Shown here one piece after another: positions 1-8,813 of a stretch of DNA of 64,000 nucleotides. Within the stretch, counting starts at the first letter, position 1. Every line of letters starts with the position of its first letter. This stretch comes from Rhodanobacter sp. LX-99. Its GTDB lineage: Bacteria; Pseudomonadota; Gammaproteobacteria; Xanthomonadales; Rhodanobacteraceae. Under the pieces are notes generated by a model that ran no database searches, had not been told where the DNA came from, and saw only the letters and a list, made by a program, of their open reading frames with translations. Made by a program: the position numbers and the translations under genes. The stretch lies in the NCBI RefSeq assembly GCF_018599185.1, contig NZ_JAHFVL010000001.1, forward strand, positions 1,240,001-1,304,000. Direction: 5' to 3'.

Positions 1-488
1 TGAGCTTGCTGCGGCCTTAAGGCACTCGCCTGTCGCGCCTCAAGCACGGCCTCGCAAAGGTCCGCGAGGATGGTTGCTTCATAGCCTGTCGCTGCGCTTC
101 CGCCTGTGGGTGCCTGGAAGCGAATTGGCGTTTTCATCCTGCTCGCTAAGTCGTTGGAAATAAAAGGGGATATGGCTTTTCCTGACACAAAACTAGTCAG
201 TCGATCACCCTCACCACCTCCGGCGCTGCCAATCGACATTCCCAGTGCCTTTGTCATTCCGCCAAGGGAGAGTACGCGGCGCCCGTCCTCAAGCACATAA
301 CAAGGGATTTCGACGTTTCCGATCCTAAGCGGGTGCTCGCTAGATCCATGCGTTGCTTTTGGCAACATCGCCCGTTCGCGCCGCGCCTCAACACCCTTGA
401 GTGAGATCGCCTTACGTTGTTCAGCGGATAACGCCTTAGCCCGAGCTTCCCCACCGGCTGACTTTCCAAGCCCCTTTGCTGTGCTCAT
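1..488 (-). CDS. P63C domain-containing protein, 3' part cut by window edge
   Basis: The reading frame starts at an ATG (488-486) with AAGGAA a few bases upstream and stays open to the edge of the window, giving the first 162 residues. The N-terminus (MSTAKGLGKSAGGEARAKAL) is basic. Then follow segments such as PCYVLEDGRRVLS, GMTKALGM and GYEATILADLCEAVLEARQA, which I recognise as typical of P63C-domain proteins, a family of unknown function often found in prophages and accessory islands. The C-terminal P63C domain itself lies outside the window. Base composition is lower in GC than the housekeeping genes to the right, and a transposase lies next to it, so horizontal acquisition is likely. 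Recognition is from memory of the family, not from a search. Confidence 0.72.
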   Translation of the reverse strand, partial: MSTAKGLGKSAGGEARAKALSAEQRKAISLKGVEARRERAMLPKATHGSSEHPLRIGNVEIPCYVLEDGRRVLSLGGMTKALGMSIGSAGGGEGDRLTSFVSGKAISPFISNDLASRMKTPIRFQAPTGGSAATGYEATILADLCEAVLEARQASALRPQQA

Positions 489-582
489 TTCAGTTCCTTG
501 CATTGCTCATGGTGCAAGTATGTTACTTGTATTTATCAAAAATGCAAGTAAACTAACTGAACTATATGCTTGAGCGACAACA

Positions 583-1448
583 ATGAACCGCATGTCCAAC
601 CAAGAGCGCGCCAAAATCCTCGGTTTCCTCGTTGAAGGAATGAGCCTGCGTGCGGCTTCCCGCTTGGCGGACTGTTCCATCAACACCGTGACAAAGCTGC
701 TTGTGGACGTTGGCGTGGCCTGCGCCGAGTACCAAGACAAGGCGCTGCGCAATCTGCCGTGCAAGCGCATCCAGTGCGACGAAATCTGGTCGTTCGTCGG
801 CGCCAAGCAGAAGAACGTGAGCGCGAAGGCGAGTTCGGCGTAGGCGACGTGTGGACATGGACGGCCATCTGTGCCGATACCAAGATCATTGCTTCGTGGA
901 TGGTTGGCGACCGTGGTGCTGCCGCTGCAAACGCCTTTATCGCTGACCTGGCTAGCCGGCTGTCTAACCGCATCCAGCTCACCACGGACGGCCATCGCGT
1001 CTACGTGAATGCAGTCGAGCGGGCATTCGGCGGGGACATCGACTACGCCATGCTGGTGAAGGTCTACGGTGAAGGCCCAGCATCGCACGAGCGCAAGTAC
1101 AGCCCGAGCGAGCATATCGGAACCGAGACGGTACGCATTGAGGGCGAACCTGATCCAGCCCATATCTCGACAAGCTATGTCGAGCGCCAGAACCTGACCA
1201 TGCGCATGTCGATGCGCCGCTTCACGCGACTGACCAACGCTTTCAGCAAAAAAGTGGACAACCACATGGCGGCGGTTGCGCTGCATTTCATGCATTACAA
1301 CTTCGGCCGCATCCATAAGAGCCTGCGGGTCACGCCTGCGATGGAAGCTGGCGTGTCTGATCATGTATGGTCGCTGGAAGAGATTGCGGCCCTTGTGCCA
1401 GAACCGGAGTCTAAGCCCCGCGGTCCTTACAAAAAGAAAGCCGCCTGA
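583..1448 (+). pseudogene. IS1-like family transposase, frameshifted
   Basis: Two overlapping frames together encode one DDE transposase of about 288 residues. The first frame (583-843) carries the N-terminal helix-turn-helix and the first catalytic Asp in CDEIWSFVGAKQKN. The second frame takes over near 820-830 and continues with DVWTWTAICADTK, TTDGHRVY (second Asp) and SYVERQNLTMRMSMRRFTRL (Glu) to the stop at 1446-1448. Frame 1 runs into TAG at 841. Restoring one base between 820 and 828 (for example GCGGAAGGC) would give an uninterrupted protein, so this looks like a one-base deletion or a sequencing error. No slippery heptamer suggesting programmed -1 frameshifting is present. I found no convincing terminal inverted repeats, so the ends of the element are unknown. 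Confidence 0.8.
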
Positions 1449-1458
1449 TAGGCGGCTT
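1438..1458 (-). terminator. Rho-independent terminator of the small minus-strand operon
   Basis: An 8-bp perfect stem (AAGCCGCC/GGCGGCTT) with a TGATA loop is followed, read on the minus strand, by TTTCTTTTT. It lies 26 bases past the stop of the 55-aa gene at 1484 and overlaps the last codons and stop of the transposase on the opposite strand. Confidence 0.7.
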
Positions 1459-1483
1459 ACAAAGTGTTCGTTGCAGCGACAAA

Positions 1484-1651
1484 TCAGCCGGCTAGCTCTT
1501 GGCTGCGCTCACAACGAGCAATGGCTTGTTCTATGTGTCCGCTGATGATGTGCAGCTCTGACAGAATTTCATTCGCCAGAGCAATGCAATCCTGCCTGCT
1601 CTTGGGTTCTGCCAAGGCATGCAGATCAAAGTTCAGGCTAGTCATGTACAT
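1484..1651 (-). CDS. Small protein of unknown function, 55 aa
   Basis: A short frame starting MYMTSLNFDLHALAEPKSRQ and ending SQELAG. The start is decided by a near-perfect ribosome binding site (GGAGGAAGG, 3 bases before ATG). It lies 24 bases downstream of the 121-aa gene on the same strand and ends just before a good terminator, so the two probably form a two-gene operon. The protein is acidic to neutral and predicted mostly helical (ALANEILSELHIISGHIEQA), with no signal peptide or membrane segment. I do not recognise a family. It could be a phage or island regulator, but that is a guess from location only. Confidence 0.6.
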   Translation of the reverse strand: MYMTSLNFDLHALAEPKSRQDCIALANEILSELHIISGHIEQAIARCERSQELAG

Positions 1652-1675
1652 GATCCTTCCTCCGGTTAACGCTTT

Positions 1676-2041
1676 TTAAAACTTCGACTGCTTTTTCAGC
1701 TCGTCGATCACTCTTTCGTAATCTTCCTTGTTGTGTCCATCGCAAGCTGCCGCCAGCTCGCTCATCTTAAGGATGCATTGCTTTGAATTTATGGCATCTC
1801 GCGCTTCTTCGTAGCCTAAAAGTTTGCTGTCTAGCAACTTGGACAACGCAAAGTCGACAAATTCAAAACCAGCTATCACTTCTTCCAAGCTTGGGTTCAG
1901 GTTCTCCTTGAACGCAACGAAATCAAACTTGTTGTGAGCTTCCAGTAGCCGGTTGACTTGTACGATGACACCGTTCCAAATCTGACCAAGGAGTTCAGCT
2001 AGGATGTCAGTCTGAACTTCCGTATTCTCTTCAACATTCAT
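1676..2041 (-). CDS. Hypothetical protein of an accessory region, 121 aa
   Basis: I chose the ATG at 2041 (MNVEENTEVQTDILAELLGQ) because GGGGCG lies a few bases upstream; an ATG ten codons earlier would make 131 residues. The product is acidic, soluble and helical, with no motif I recognise. Its AT content is well above that of the flanking housekeeping genes. It precedes the 55-aa gene on the same strand, and the pair is bracketed by two similar GC-rich hairpins (1438-1458 and 2064-2081), so it looks like a self-contained transcription unit. Function unknown. Confidence 0.6.
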   Translation of the reverse strand: MNVEENTEVQTDILAELLGQIWNGVIVQVNRLLEAHNKFDFVAFKENLNPSLEEVIAGFEFVDFALSKLLDSKLLGYEEARDAINSKQCILKMSELAAACDGHNKEDYERVIDELKKQSKF

Positions 2042-2063
2042 GATCGCCCCTTTGACAACAAAG

Positions 2064-2081
2064 CCGCCCAAAGAGGCGGCC
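2064..2081 (-). other. Hairpin upstream of the small accessory operon
   Basis: GCCGCC, a six-base loop and GGCGGC form a stem just upstream of the 2041 start. Read on the minus strand it is followed by TTTGTTG, so it could be a weak terminator or attenuator in the leader. The rest of 2082-2257 is AT-rich, with no gene I can support. Confidence 0.35.
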
Positions 2082-2257
2082 GTCAGACTCTACTTGCAGC
2101 TCGGCCGCTTTCGATCATGTATCTGATGATAGCAGGTTTTGTGTTTCCTACCACATCCGAAAGTCATATCAAGCACTGGATGTTAAGCGTTCAGCTTCAT
2201 GACGCTTAAAGACCAAACCCCTTCGTTTTCATAACTTTGGGGCGACCTTAAGAATTT

Positions 2258-3211
2258 TCAAACTGAGGCACTACCGTCAGCCCGGACACCCAGCGCACGC
2301 CGCACCATCGCGGCAAAGCGGGCCTGGTCCACCTCCAGCACGATGTTCGCCTGGGCCGGCCGGCCCAGGCGCGCACTCCAGTCGACCACGGTGGCGCCGC
2401 GGGTCAGGCGGCCGTCCAGTTCCACCGCCACCGCCCGGGTCTCGCGCCGGGTGACGATCGAAGGGTCGAGCGCCACCGCCATCGCCAGCGCGTCGGCTGC
2501 CACCAGTCCTTGGCGATCGTGCTTCGTGTTGTAGCGGCGCGCCGTGGTCACGATCTTGCCGAAGAAGTCCGCACGCCGATCGCCGGCGGCCAGCCAGCGA
2601 TCGAACTCGGCATCGTCGAAGGCATGCCGCAGGGTGGCTTCCCAGTCGACCAGGTCGAACGCGGGAAACGCCTCGAACACCACGTGCGCCGCCTCCGGGT
2701 CGAAGCCGATGTTGAACTCGGCCGGCACCTTGCCGGTATTGCCGTGGCCGGTGACCGCGCCGCCCATCACCACCAGCCGCGCCACCCGTTCGGGCAACGT
2801 CGGATCGAGCCGCAACGCCAACGCCAGGTTGGTCAACGGACCCAGCGCCACCAGGGTCAGCTCGCCCGGCCGCTCGCGGGTCAGCCGCAGCAGCGCCAGT
2901 GCGGCCGGTTCGTCGGCCAGCGCGGCGGCCGGTTCGGGGAAACCGACGTCGCCGAAGCCGTCCTCGCCGTGCACGAACGCGGCGTCCTCGTCCGGCGCGC
3001 GCACCAGCGGCGCGGCGCAGCCGGCGAACACCGGCGTGGCCGCGCCGGCCAGGTCGACCAGGGTGCGCGCATTGCGCACGGTATGGGCGAGGCCCACGTT
3101 GCCGGCGGCGATGCTGAGGCCGGCGATGTCGGCATGCGCGTAGGCCATCAGGATGGCCAGCGCGTCATCGACGCCGGGATCGGTATCGATCAGGAGTTGC
3201 GGTTTGCTCAT
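2258..3211 (-). CDS. Nucleoside hydrolase (IunH/RihA family)
   Basis: A 317-residue cytoplasmic enzyme of the inosine-uridine nucleoside N-ribohydrolase family, which hydrolyses ribonucleosides to base and ribose for salvage. The family signature for calcium and ribose binding is at the N-terminus (LIDTDPGVDDALA, about residues 7-19), and EFNIGFDPEAA near 165-175 matches the NxxxDPEAA ribose-binding motif. In the last third the usual H-D-P-x-A segment, which carries the catalytic His of the classical enzymes, reads A-D-A-L-A here. The metal-binding Asp is kept but the His is replaced, as in some subgroups that use a different acid. Substrate preference cannot be told from sequence. It is the last gene of the rpoZ-to-recG strand and has its own ATG start at 3211. 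Confidence 0.88.
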   Translation of the reverse strand: MSKPQLLIDTDPGVDDALAILMAYAHADIAGLSIAAGNVGLAHTVRNARTLVDLAGAATPVFAGCAAPLVRAPDEDAAFVHGEDGFGDVGFPEPAAALADEPAALALLRLTRERPGELTLVALGPLTNLALALRLDPTLPERVARLVVMGGAVTGHGNTGKVPAEFNIGFDPEAAHVVFEAFPAFDLVDWEATLRHAFDDAEFDRWLAAGDRRADFFGKIVTTARRYNTKHDRQGLVAADALAMAVALDPSIVTRRETRAVAVELDGRLTRGATVVDWSARLGRPAQANIVLEVDQARFAAMVRRALGVRADGSASV

Positions 3212-3245
3212 GGTGCGTCATCTTGGTTCAACGGATCAGTGTATT

Positions 3246-3344
3246 GGGAGGGGAATCGAAAATGGGGAATCGGAATGGAAAAGCCACGGAGTACCGTGCG
3301 GCACCAGTTTTCGCCATTCCCGGTTCCCTACTCCCCATCCCCGG
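3246..3344. repeat. Inverted GGGAATCGG-type intergenic repeat
   Basis: GGGAGGGGAATCG and GGGGAATCGG at 3246-3272 face CCATTCCCGGTTCCC and CTCCCCATCCCCGG at 3315-3344. Similar words occur at 5941-6039, 15634-15664 and 53902-53918, so this is a dispersed intergenic element of this genome. Confidence 0.55.
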
Positions 3345-3348
3345 CAAC

Positions 3349-5463
3349 TCACGCATGCGCGTAGCGCGCGGCGCCGCCGATCCAGCGCTCGATCAGCTGC
3401 CCGGTCTGCCGCGGGTGTTCGGCCAGCATGTGTTCGCCGACCTGCTGTACCGCCGGCAAAAGGTGCGCGTCGCGGGCGAGGTCGGCGATGCGGAAGCTGA
3501 GCTGGCCGGTCTGGCGGGTGCCCAGCACTTCGCCCGGGCCGCGCAGTTCGAGATCCTTCTCCGCGATGCGGAAGCCGTCGTTGGTGTCGCGCATCACCTG
3601 CAGCCGTTCGCGCGCCAGCTGGCCCAGCGGCGGCTGGTACAGCAGCACGCAATTGGAGGCCACCGCGCCACGGCCGACCCGCCCGCGCAGCTGGTGCAAC
3701 TGGGCCAGCCCCAGCCGCTCGCTGTTCTCGATCACCATCAGGCTGGCGTTCGGCACGTCCATGCCGACCTCGATCACCGTGGTCGCCACCAGCACGGCCA
3801 GCGCGCCGGCCTTGAACGCGTCCATCACCGCCTGCTTTTCCTTCGGCTTCATGCGGCCGTGGATCAGGCCGACCTTGAAGCCGGCCAGCGCGGCGGAGAG
3901 TTCCGCGTGCGCCACTTCGGCCGCCTGCGCGCGCAATTGCTCGGATTCCTCGATCAGGGTGCATACCCAGTACGCCTGGCGCCCTTCGCCGCAGGCGGCG
4001 TGGATGCGCTCGATCACCTCGATCCGCCGCGCGTTCGAGATCGCGATGGTCTGCACCGGTGTGCGCCCGGGCGGCAGTTCGTCGATCGACGAGACGTCGA
4101 GGTCGGCGTACGCGCTCATCGCCAGCGTGCGCGGGATCGGCGTGGCGGTCAACACCAGTTGGTGCGGCACCAGCTCGCCATCCTTGCCCTTGTCGCGCAG
4201 CGCCAGCCGCTGCTGCACGCCGAAGCGATGCTGCTCGTCGACGATCACCAGGCCGAGCCGCGCAAACGCCACGCCCTCCTGCATCAGCGCATGCGTGCCG
4301 ACCACCACCGGCGCACCCTCGGCCACCCGCGCCAGCGCCTGCTTGCGTGCCTTGCCGGTGACCTTGCCGGCCAGCCACGCCACCTCGACGCCGAGCGGCT
4401 GCAGCCAGTGCCGGAAATTATGCAGGTGCTGTTCGGCCAGCAGTTCGGTCGGCGCCATCAGCGCAACCTGATATCCCGATTCCACCGCCGCCAGCGCCGC
4501 CAGCGCCGCGACCACGGTCTTGCCGCTGCCGACGTCGCCCTGCACCAGCCGCAGCATCGGCCGGGGTCGTGCCAGGTCGCGCTCGACTTCACTGCTGACC
4601 CGCTGCTGCGCGGCGGTCAGGCGAAACGGCAACCCGGCAAGCAATGGCCGGCGCAGAGCGCCGCTGCCCTCCAGTTTCGGCGCATGCCGACGCCGCAGCG
4701 CCGCGCGCATGCGCTTCAGGCTCAGGTGCTGGGTCAGCAATTCCTCGAACGCCAGTCGCTGCTGTGCCGGATGCTGGCCCAGCATGAGCTGGCCCAGATG
4801 GGCGTCCGGCGGCGGCCGGTGCACGTACAGCAGCGCATCGCGCAGTGACGTGAGGCCGTGCCTGGCGCACAACTCGGGTGGGATCAGCTCCAGTTGCGCG
4901 GCCGGCGGCAGCAGCGCCAGCGCCTTGCCGATCACCCCGGCCAGCCGTTTCGGGCCCAGCCCCTCGGTGGTCGGATAGACCGGGCTGAGCAACTCGTCGA
5001 CCGCGGCGGCTGCATCGCCGCTCAGGCGCTGGTAGTTCGGGTGCACCATCTCCAGCCCCTGCGCACCGTGCCGTACTTCGCCGTAGCAGAGCAGACGCGT
5101 CCCCGGCAGCAACTGCTCGGCCTGCGCCCGGTTGAAGTGGAAGAAGCGCAGCAGCAGGGTCTGCCGGCTGGCGTCGCCGATCGCCACCTTCAGTTGCGGG
5201 CGGTAGCGAAAGCCGCGCTCGACCGCTTCGACCACGCCTTCGACCTGCGCCCGATCGCCCACGCGCAGATCGGCGATCGCGGTGATCCGGGTCTTGTCCT
5301 CGTAGCGCAGCGGCAGGTGGAACCACAGGTCCTGCACCCGCTCCAACCCGAGCCTGGCCAGCGACGCGGCCAGCGCCGGGCCGACACCCGGCAGCGCGCC
5401 AACCGGCGCGATGCCCGGATCGGTGCCGACGGTGGAAGCGGGACGGGCGGCGCGGGTGACCAT
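3349..5463 (-). CDS. recG: ATP-dependent DNA helicase RecG
   Basis: RecG is a superfamily 2 helicase that regresses stalled replication forks and processes Holliday junctions. The 704-residue product has the expected order: an N-terminal wedge/OB domain (LPGVGPALAASLARLGL and the region to about 150), then Walker A GDVGSGKT near residue 310, a DEQH box (VDEQHRFG, about 410), the helicase motifs TATPIPRTLAM and GRVGRG, and the RecG C-terminal tail (DLELRGPGEVLGTRQTG). Length is normal for the family. The ATG at 5463 is preferred over a TTG three codons upstream. recG belongs to the rpoZ-spoT cluster in many gammaproteobacteria; here ridA takes the place that trmH has in E. coli. Confidence 0.96.
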   Translation of the reverse strand: MVTRAARPASTVGTDPGIAPVGALPGVGPALAASLARLGLERVQDLWFHLPLRYEDKTRITAIADLRVGDRAQVEGVVEAVERGFRYRPQLKVAIGDASRQTLLLRFFHFNRAQAEQLLPGTRLLCYGEVRHGAQGLEMVHPNYQRLSGDAAAAVDELLSPVYPTTEGLGPKRLAGVIGKALALLPPAAQLELIPPELCARHGLTSLRDALLYVHRPPPDAHLGQLMLGQHPAQQRLAFEELLTQHLSLKRMRAALRRRHAPKLEGSGALRRPLLAGLPFRLTAAQQRVSSEVERDLARPRPMLRLVQGDVGSGKTVVAALAALAAVESGYQVALMAPTELLAEQHLHNFRHWLQPLGVEVAWLAGKVTGKARKQALARVAEGAPVVVGTHALMQEGVAFARLGLVIVDEQHRFGVQQRLALRDKGKDGELVPHQLVLTATPIPRTLAMSAYADLDVSSIDELPPGRTPVQTIAISNARRIEVIERIHAACGEGRQAYWVCTLIEESEQLRAQAAEVAHAELSAALAGFKVGLIHGRMKPKEKQAVMDAFKAGALAVLVATTVIEVGMDVPNASLMVIENSERLGLAQLHQLRGRVGRGAVASNCVLLYQPPLGQLARERLQVMRDTNDGFRIAEKDLELRGPGEVLGTRQTGQLSFRIADLARDAHLLPAVQQVGEHMLAEHPRQTGQLIERWIGGAARYAHA

Positions 5464-5545
5464 GGCCTGCAAGCCTAACCGAGCACCGTCTCTTGTCGTA
5501 AGCCGGACGCCGACACCCAGTGTCGGCGTGGGGCGCCGACCGGGC

Positions 5546-5929
5546 TCAGTCCAATACCATCACCGCGTCGACTTCGACCTGCGCCGCCTTCGGCAGGCCG
5601 GACACTTCGATGGTGGAGCGCGCCGGGTACGGCTGCTGGAAGTATTCGGCCATCACCGCATTGACAGCGGCGAAGTTCGTCAGGTCGGTGACGTAGATGC
5701 CGACGCGCACGATCTGCGCCAGCGAGCCGCCGGCCGCCGCGGCCACCGCGGTGAGGTTGTCGAACACCCGCCGCGTCTGCGCCGTGATGTCGCCCTCGAC
5801 CAGCGCGCCGGTGCCCGGGTCCAGCGGAATCTGGCCGGAGAAGTACACGGTATTGCCGGCACGCACGGCCTGCGAATACGGGCCGATCGCGGCGGGGGCT
5901 TTCTCGGTGGAGATGATGCTGCGGGACAT
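5546..5929 (-). CDS. ridA: RidA family enamine/imine deaminase
   Basis: A 127-residue RidA (YjgF/YER057c/UK114) protein that hydrolyses reactive 2-aminoacrylate-type enamines released by PLP enzymes. The ATG at 5929 ([20 protein letters not shown]) gives the usual family length; longer upstream frames run into a repeat. Diagnostic segments are [23 protein letters not shown], the substrate-binding Arg in the C-terminal PARSTIEV, and VEVDAVMV at the end. It lies between spoT and recG on the same strand and is presumably co-transcribed. Confidence 0.95.
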   Translation of the reverse strand: MSRSIISTEKAPAAIGPYSQAVRAGNTVYFSGQIPLDPGTGALVEGDITAQTRRVFDNLTAVAAAAGGSLAQIVRVGIYVTDLTNFAAVNAVMAEYFQQPYPARSTIEVSGLPKAAQVEVDAVMVLD

Positions 5930-5940
5930 GGATGGCCTCG

Positions 5941-6039
5941 TCGGGATTCGTGATTCTGGAAGATTACCGTGTCGCGGCTCCCGTGCACACATTCCGGCAC
6001 GTCGGGGCCCCGAACGAATCCCCAATCCCGAATCACAAA
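5941..6039. repeat. Inverted GGGATTCG-type repeat between ridA and spoT
   Basis: GGGATTCGTGATT at 5943-5955 faces AATCCCCAATCCCGAATCAC at 6018-6037, the same word family as the other intergenic repeats in this window. It fills most of the 103-base gap. Confidence 0.5.
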
Positions 6040-8198
6040 GGATAGCGATAGGCGCCGCTGACCACGCCGGTGCGGCGCACGCGGCGGATCACGTCGGCCA
6101 GGTGCTTGCGGCTCTTCACTTCCATCGCGAACAGCAAGGTCGCGGCGGCGGAATCGCGCTCGACGTATTCCACGTTCTCGATGTTCGAGTCGGCGGCGGC
6201 GATCGCGGCGGCCACGGTGGCCAGCACGCCGGGGCGGTTGATCACCTCGATGCGCAGCTCGGCGCGGTAGTCGCCCTGCACGTCGCGGTCCCACTCGATC
6301 GCCACGCAACGCTCGGGCGACTTGCGCAGCTCGACCACGTTCGGGCACTCCTCGCGGTGCACCACGATGCCCTTGCCCGAGGACAGGTAGCCGATGATGT
6401 CGTCGCCCGGCAGCGGATGGCAGCAATTGGCGAAGCTGAGCACGCCGCGCTCGGCGCCGGTGATGCGGATCTTCTCGTGCGCGTGCGCCGACGCGTGCGG
6501 CTTGCCCGCCTTCTTGCCGCGCGACGCCAGCAGCTGGCTGGCGACCACGTCGGGCATGCGGTTGCCCAGCGCGATGTCGGACAGCAGTTCCTCCAGCCGC
6601 TTCAGCTTGGAGGTTTCCAGGAAGCGGTCCAGCACCGCCGGCGGAATCCCGTCCAGGCTGCTGCCCTGCGCGTCCAGCGCGCGATCGAGCATGCGGTGGC
6701 CGAAGTCCACCGCATCCTCATGCTGCAGGTGTTTCAGGTACTGCCGGATCGCGGTGCGCGCCTTGCCGGTGACGACCACTTCCAGCCAGGCCGGGTTCGG
6801 CACCGCCGACGGCGCGGTGATGATCTCCACCAGCTGCCCCGACTCCAGCTTCGCGCGCAGCGGCAGCAGCTTCTTGTCGACTCGCGCGGCCACCGCGTGA
6901 TCACCCACGTCGGTGTGCACGGCGTAGGCGAAATCCAGCGCGGTGGCGTTGCGCGGCAGCGACAGGATGTCGCCGCGCGGGGTGAACAGGTAGACCTCGT
7001 CGGGGAACAGGTCGATCTTGACGTTCTCGATGAACTCCGACGACGACACCGTGCTCGCCGAGCTGTCGACCAGCGAGGACAGCCATTCGCGCGCCCGTGC
7101 CTGCGCGCTGTTGGCCGGGCCCGAATCGGTCTTGTAGGCCCAGTGCGCGGCCACGCCGCGCTCGGCCACCGAATCCATCTCGGCGGTGCGGATCTGCACC
7201 TCGATCGGCGCACCGAACGGACCCAGCAGCACGGTATGCAGCGACTGGTAGCCGTTCGCCTTCGGGATGGCGATGAAATCCTTGAAGCGGCGATCGACCG
7301 GCTTGTACAGCGCGTGCACCACGCCGAGCGCCATGTAGCAGCTCATCGCGCTGTCGACGACCACACGGAAGCCGTAGACGTCCATCAACTGCGCGAAGCT
7401 CTTGTGGTCGCCGCGCATCTTCGAATAGATGCTCCACGGCGACTTGATCCGGCCGACCACGCGGGCCGGCAGGTGGTCGGCGGCCAGCCGCGCGGACAGC
7501 GCCGCCTCGATCTTGCCCATCGCCTCGCGGCGGTTGCCCAGCGCGGCGCGGATGCGCTCGCTGATCACCCGGTAGCGGTCCGGGTACAGCGCGCGGAAGC
7601 CCAGGTCCTGCAGCTCCGCCTTGAACTTGTTCATGCCCAGGCGCTGCGCGATCGGCGCGTAGATCTCCAGCGTCTCGCGCGCGATGCGGCGGCGCGAGGG
7701 CGCGTCCTTGGCGCCCAGCGTGCGCATGTTGTGCAAGCGGTCGGACAGCTTGATCAGGATCACCCGGATGTCGCGCGCCATCGCCAGCAGCATCTTGCGG
7801 AAACTTTCCGCGTCCGCCTCCTGGCGGCTGCCGAAGCGCATCTTGTCCAGCTTGGTGACGCCGTCCACCAGCTCGGCCACCACTTCGCCGAACTCGGCGG
7901 CCAGCGTCTCGCGGCTGAGCTCGGTGTCTTCCAGGGTGTCGTGCAGGATCGCCGCGATGATCGTCTCGGCATCCAGACCCAGTTCGGCAAGGATGCCGGC
8001 CACCGCCACCGGATGGGTGATGTACGGCTCGCCGCTCTTGCGCTCCTGCCCGGCGTGCGCCTGCGCGCCGATCTGGAACGCGCGCAGCACGCGCTCGACC
8101 TGCGCGTCGGGCAGGTAGGCAATACGCTCTTTCAGCGCCAGCGCATACGGCGGCAGCGCGGACAGGTCGACCGTGGCGGAGTGGGTGGCCGCAGTCAT
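6033..8198 (-). CDS. spoT: Bifunctional (p)ppGpp synthetase/hydrolase SpoT
   Basis: A 721-residue RSH enzyme that makes and degrades the alarmone (p)ppGpp. The N-terminal HD hydrolase domain keeps the metal-binding HDTLED motif (about 86-91), so hydrolase activity should be intact. The synthetase domain follows with [18 protein letters not shown] and ANGYQSLHT (about 255-330). The C-terminal part has a TGS domain ([15 protein letters not shown]) and an ACT domain ([20 protein letters not shown]). Length and order match SpoT, not the hydrolase-dead RelA. It lies 126 bases downstream of rpoZ, as in most gammaproteobacteria. Confidence 0.95.
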   Translation of the reverse strand: MTAATHSATVDLSALPPYALALKERIAYLPDAQVERVLRAFQIGAQAHAGQERKSGEPYITHPVAVAGILAELGLDAETIIAAILHDTLEDTELSRETLAAEFGEVVAELVDGVTKLDKMRFGSRQEADAESFRKMLLAMARDIRVILIKLSDRLHNMRTLGAKDAPSRRRIARETLEIYAPIAQRLGMNKFKAELQDLGFRALYPDRYRVISERIRAALGNRREAMGKIEAALSARLAADHLPARVVGRIKSPWSIYSKMRGDHKSFAQLMDVYGFRVVVDSAMSCYMALGVVHALYKPVDRRFKDFIAIPKANGYQSLHTVLLGPFGAPIEVQIRTAEMDSVAERGVAAHWAYKTDSGPANSAQARAREWLSSLVDSSASTVSSSEFIENVKIDLFPDEVYLFTPRGDILSLPRNATALDFAYAVHTDVGDHAVAARVDKKLLPLRAKLESGQLVEIITAPSAVPNPAWLEVVVTGKARTAIRQYLKHLQHEDAVDFGHRMLDRALDAQGSSLDGIPPAVLDRFLETSKLKRLEELLSDIALGNRMPDVVASQLLASRGKKAGKPHASAHAHEKIRITGAERGVLSFANCCHPLPGDDIIGYLSSGKGIVVHREECPNVVELRKSPERCVAIEWDRDVQGDYRAELRIEVINRPGVLATVAAAIAAADSNIENVEYVERDSAAATLLFAMEVKSRKHLADVIRRVRRTGVVSGAYRYPL

Positions 8199-8324
8199 CG
8201 GTGCCTGCGCCTGGTCAGGCGCTTACCTCGTGGCAGAAACTTCCAACGGTTGCCGGATGCGCGCAGTCCGTCGCACCGGACGCGCCGGTGCGGCGGGTGC
8301 GCGTGCTACAGCAACCGCCGTCCA

Positions 8325-8615
8325 TCAGTCGTCGCCGCCCTTGGACAGGTCGTCGTCGACCTCGGCCGCGGCCCACTCCAGCGCTTCGCGCTCGGCGCGC
8401 TCGCGCTCGGCCTTGTCGATCTGGTCGATCGTGGCCTGGTCGATGCGGCGGGCGGCGATCTCGCGCAGCGCCAGCACGGTCGGCTTGTCGTGATCGGGGT
8501 TGACGGCCGGCTCGGCGCCCTTTTCCAGCTGGCGCGCACGCTTGGTCGCCATCAATACCAGCTCGAAACGGTTGTCGACCACCTCGAGGCAGTCCTCCAC
8601 GGTAATACGTGCCAT
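8325..8615 (-). CDS. rpoZ: RNA polymerase omega subunit
   Basis: A 96-residue omega subunit, which helps assemble beta-prime and forms one of the ppGpp-binding sites of RNA polymerase. It starts [20 protein letters not shown], the conserved family opening, and continues with [16 protein letters not shown] and ALREIAA. It is the first gene of the rpoZ-spoT-ridA-recG group; gmk, its usual upstream partner, is about 5 kb away in this genome. The promoter should lie in the 198-base gap shared with mlaA. Confidence 0.96.
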   Translation of the reverse strand: MARITVEDCLEVVDNRFELVLMATKRARQLEKGAEPAVNPDHDKPTVLALREIAARRIDQATIDQIDKAERERAEREALEWAAAEVDDDLSKGGDD

Positions 8616-8771
8616 GCGAATTCCTTAGGGAATAGTGACTTATATGATCTGACAGTGTAGCCAGCGGGTGCTTTGCTGGCAATGCGCGCGACGCGTATCA
8701 TGGCGGGCTGGCCGCGGAGCCGGCACGCACCTCATGGAAGCAGGCTGAAAGCCGTGCACGATATAAAACCA

Positions 8772-8789
8772 GACAGTACACTTACTGTC
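8772..8789 (+). promoter_or_regulatory. Perfect palindrome at the mlaA promoter
   Basis: GACAGTA and TACTGTC form 7-bp arms around CACT. The site starts ten bases after a TATAAA box (8762-8767) and ends 24 bases before the mlaA start, a position expected for an operator at the transcription start. Confidence 0.4.
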
Positions 8790-8813
8790 CTCCCGACGCG
8801 AACCCCCGCACCG

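Noticed and set aside
810..830. Programmed -1 frameshift in the transposase
   Set aside because: No X XXY YYZ slippery heptamer or downstream pseudoknot is visible. A one-base deletion explains the break more simply.
2082..2257. Promoter or small gene in the AT-rich gap before the nucleoside hydrolase end
   Set aside because: TATCAT-like words exist, but no -35 partner at proper spacing and no frame with a ribosome binding site.
5697..8660. A 987-codon plus-strand frame opposite ridA, spoT and rpoZ
   Set aside because: It is antisense to genes with clear identity, is rich in Arg, His and Gln as expected from complement codons, and has no ribosome binding site.
8772..8789. LexA box at mlaA
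   Set aside because: The arms read ACAG..CTGT, the reverse of the enterobacterial CTGT..ACAG, and differ from the Xanthomonas LexA site I remember.
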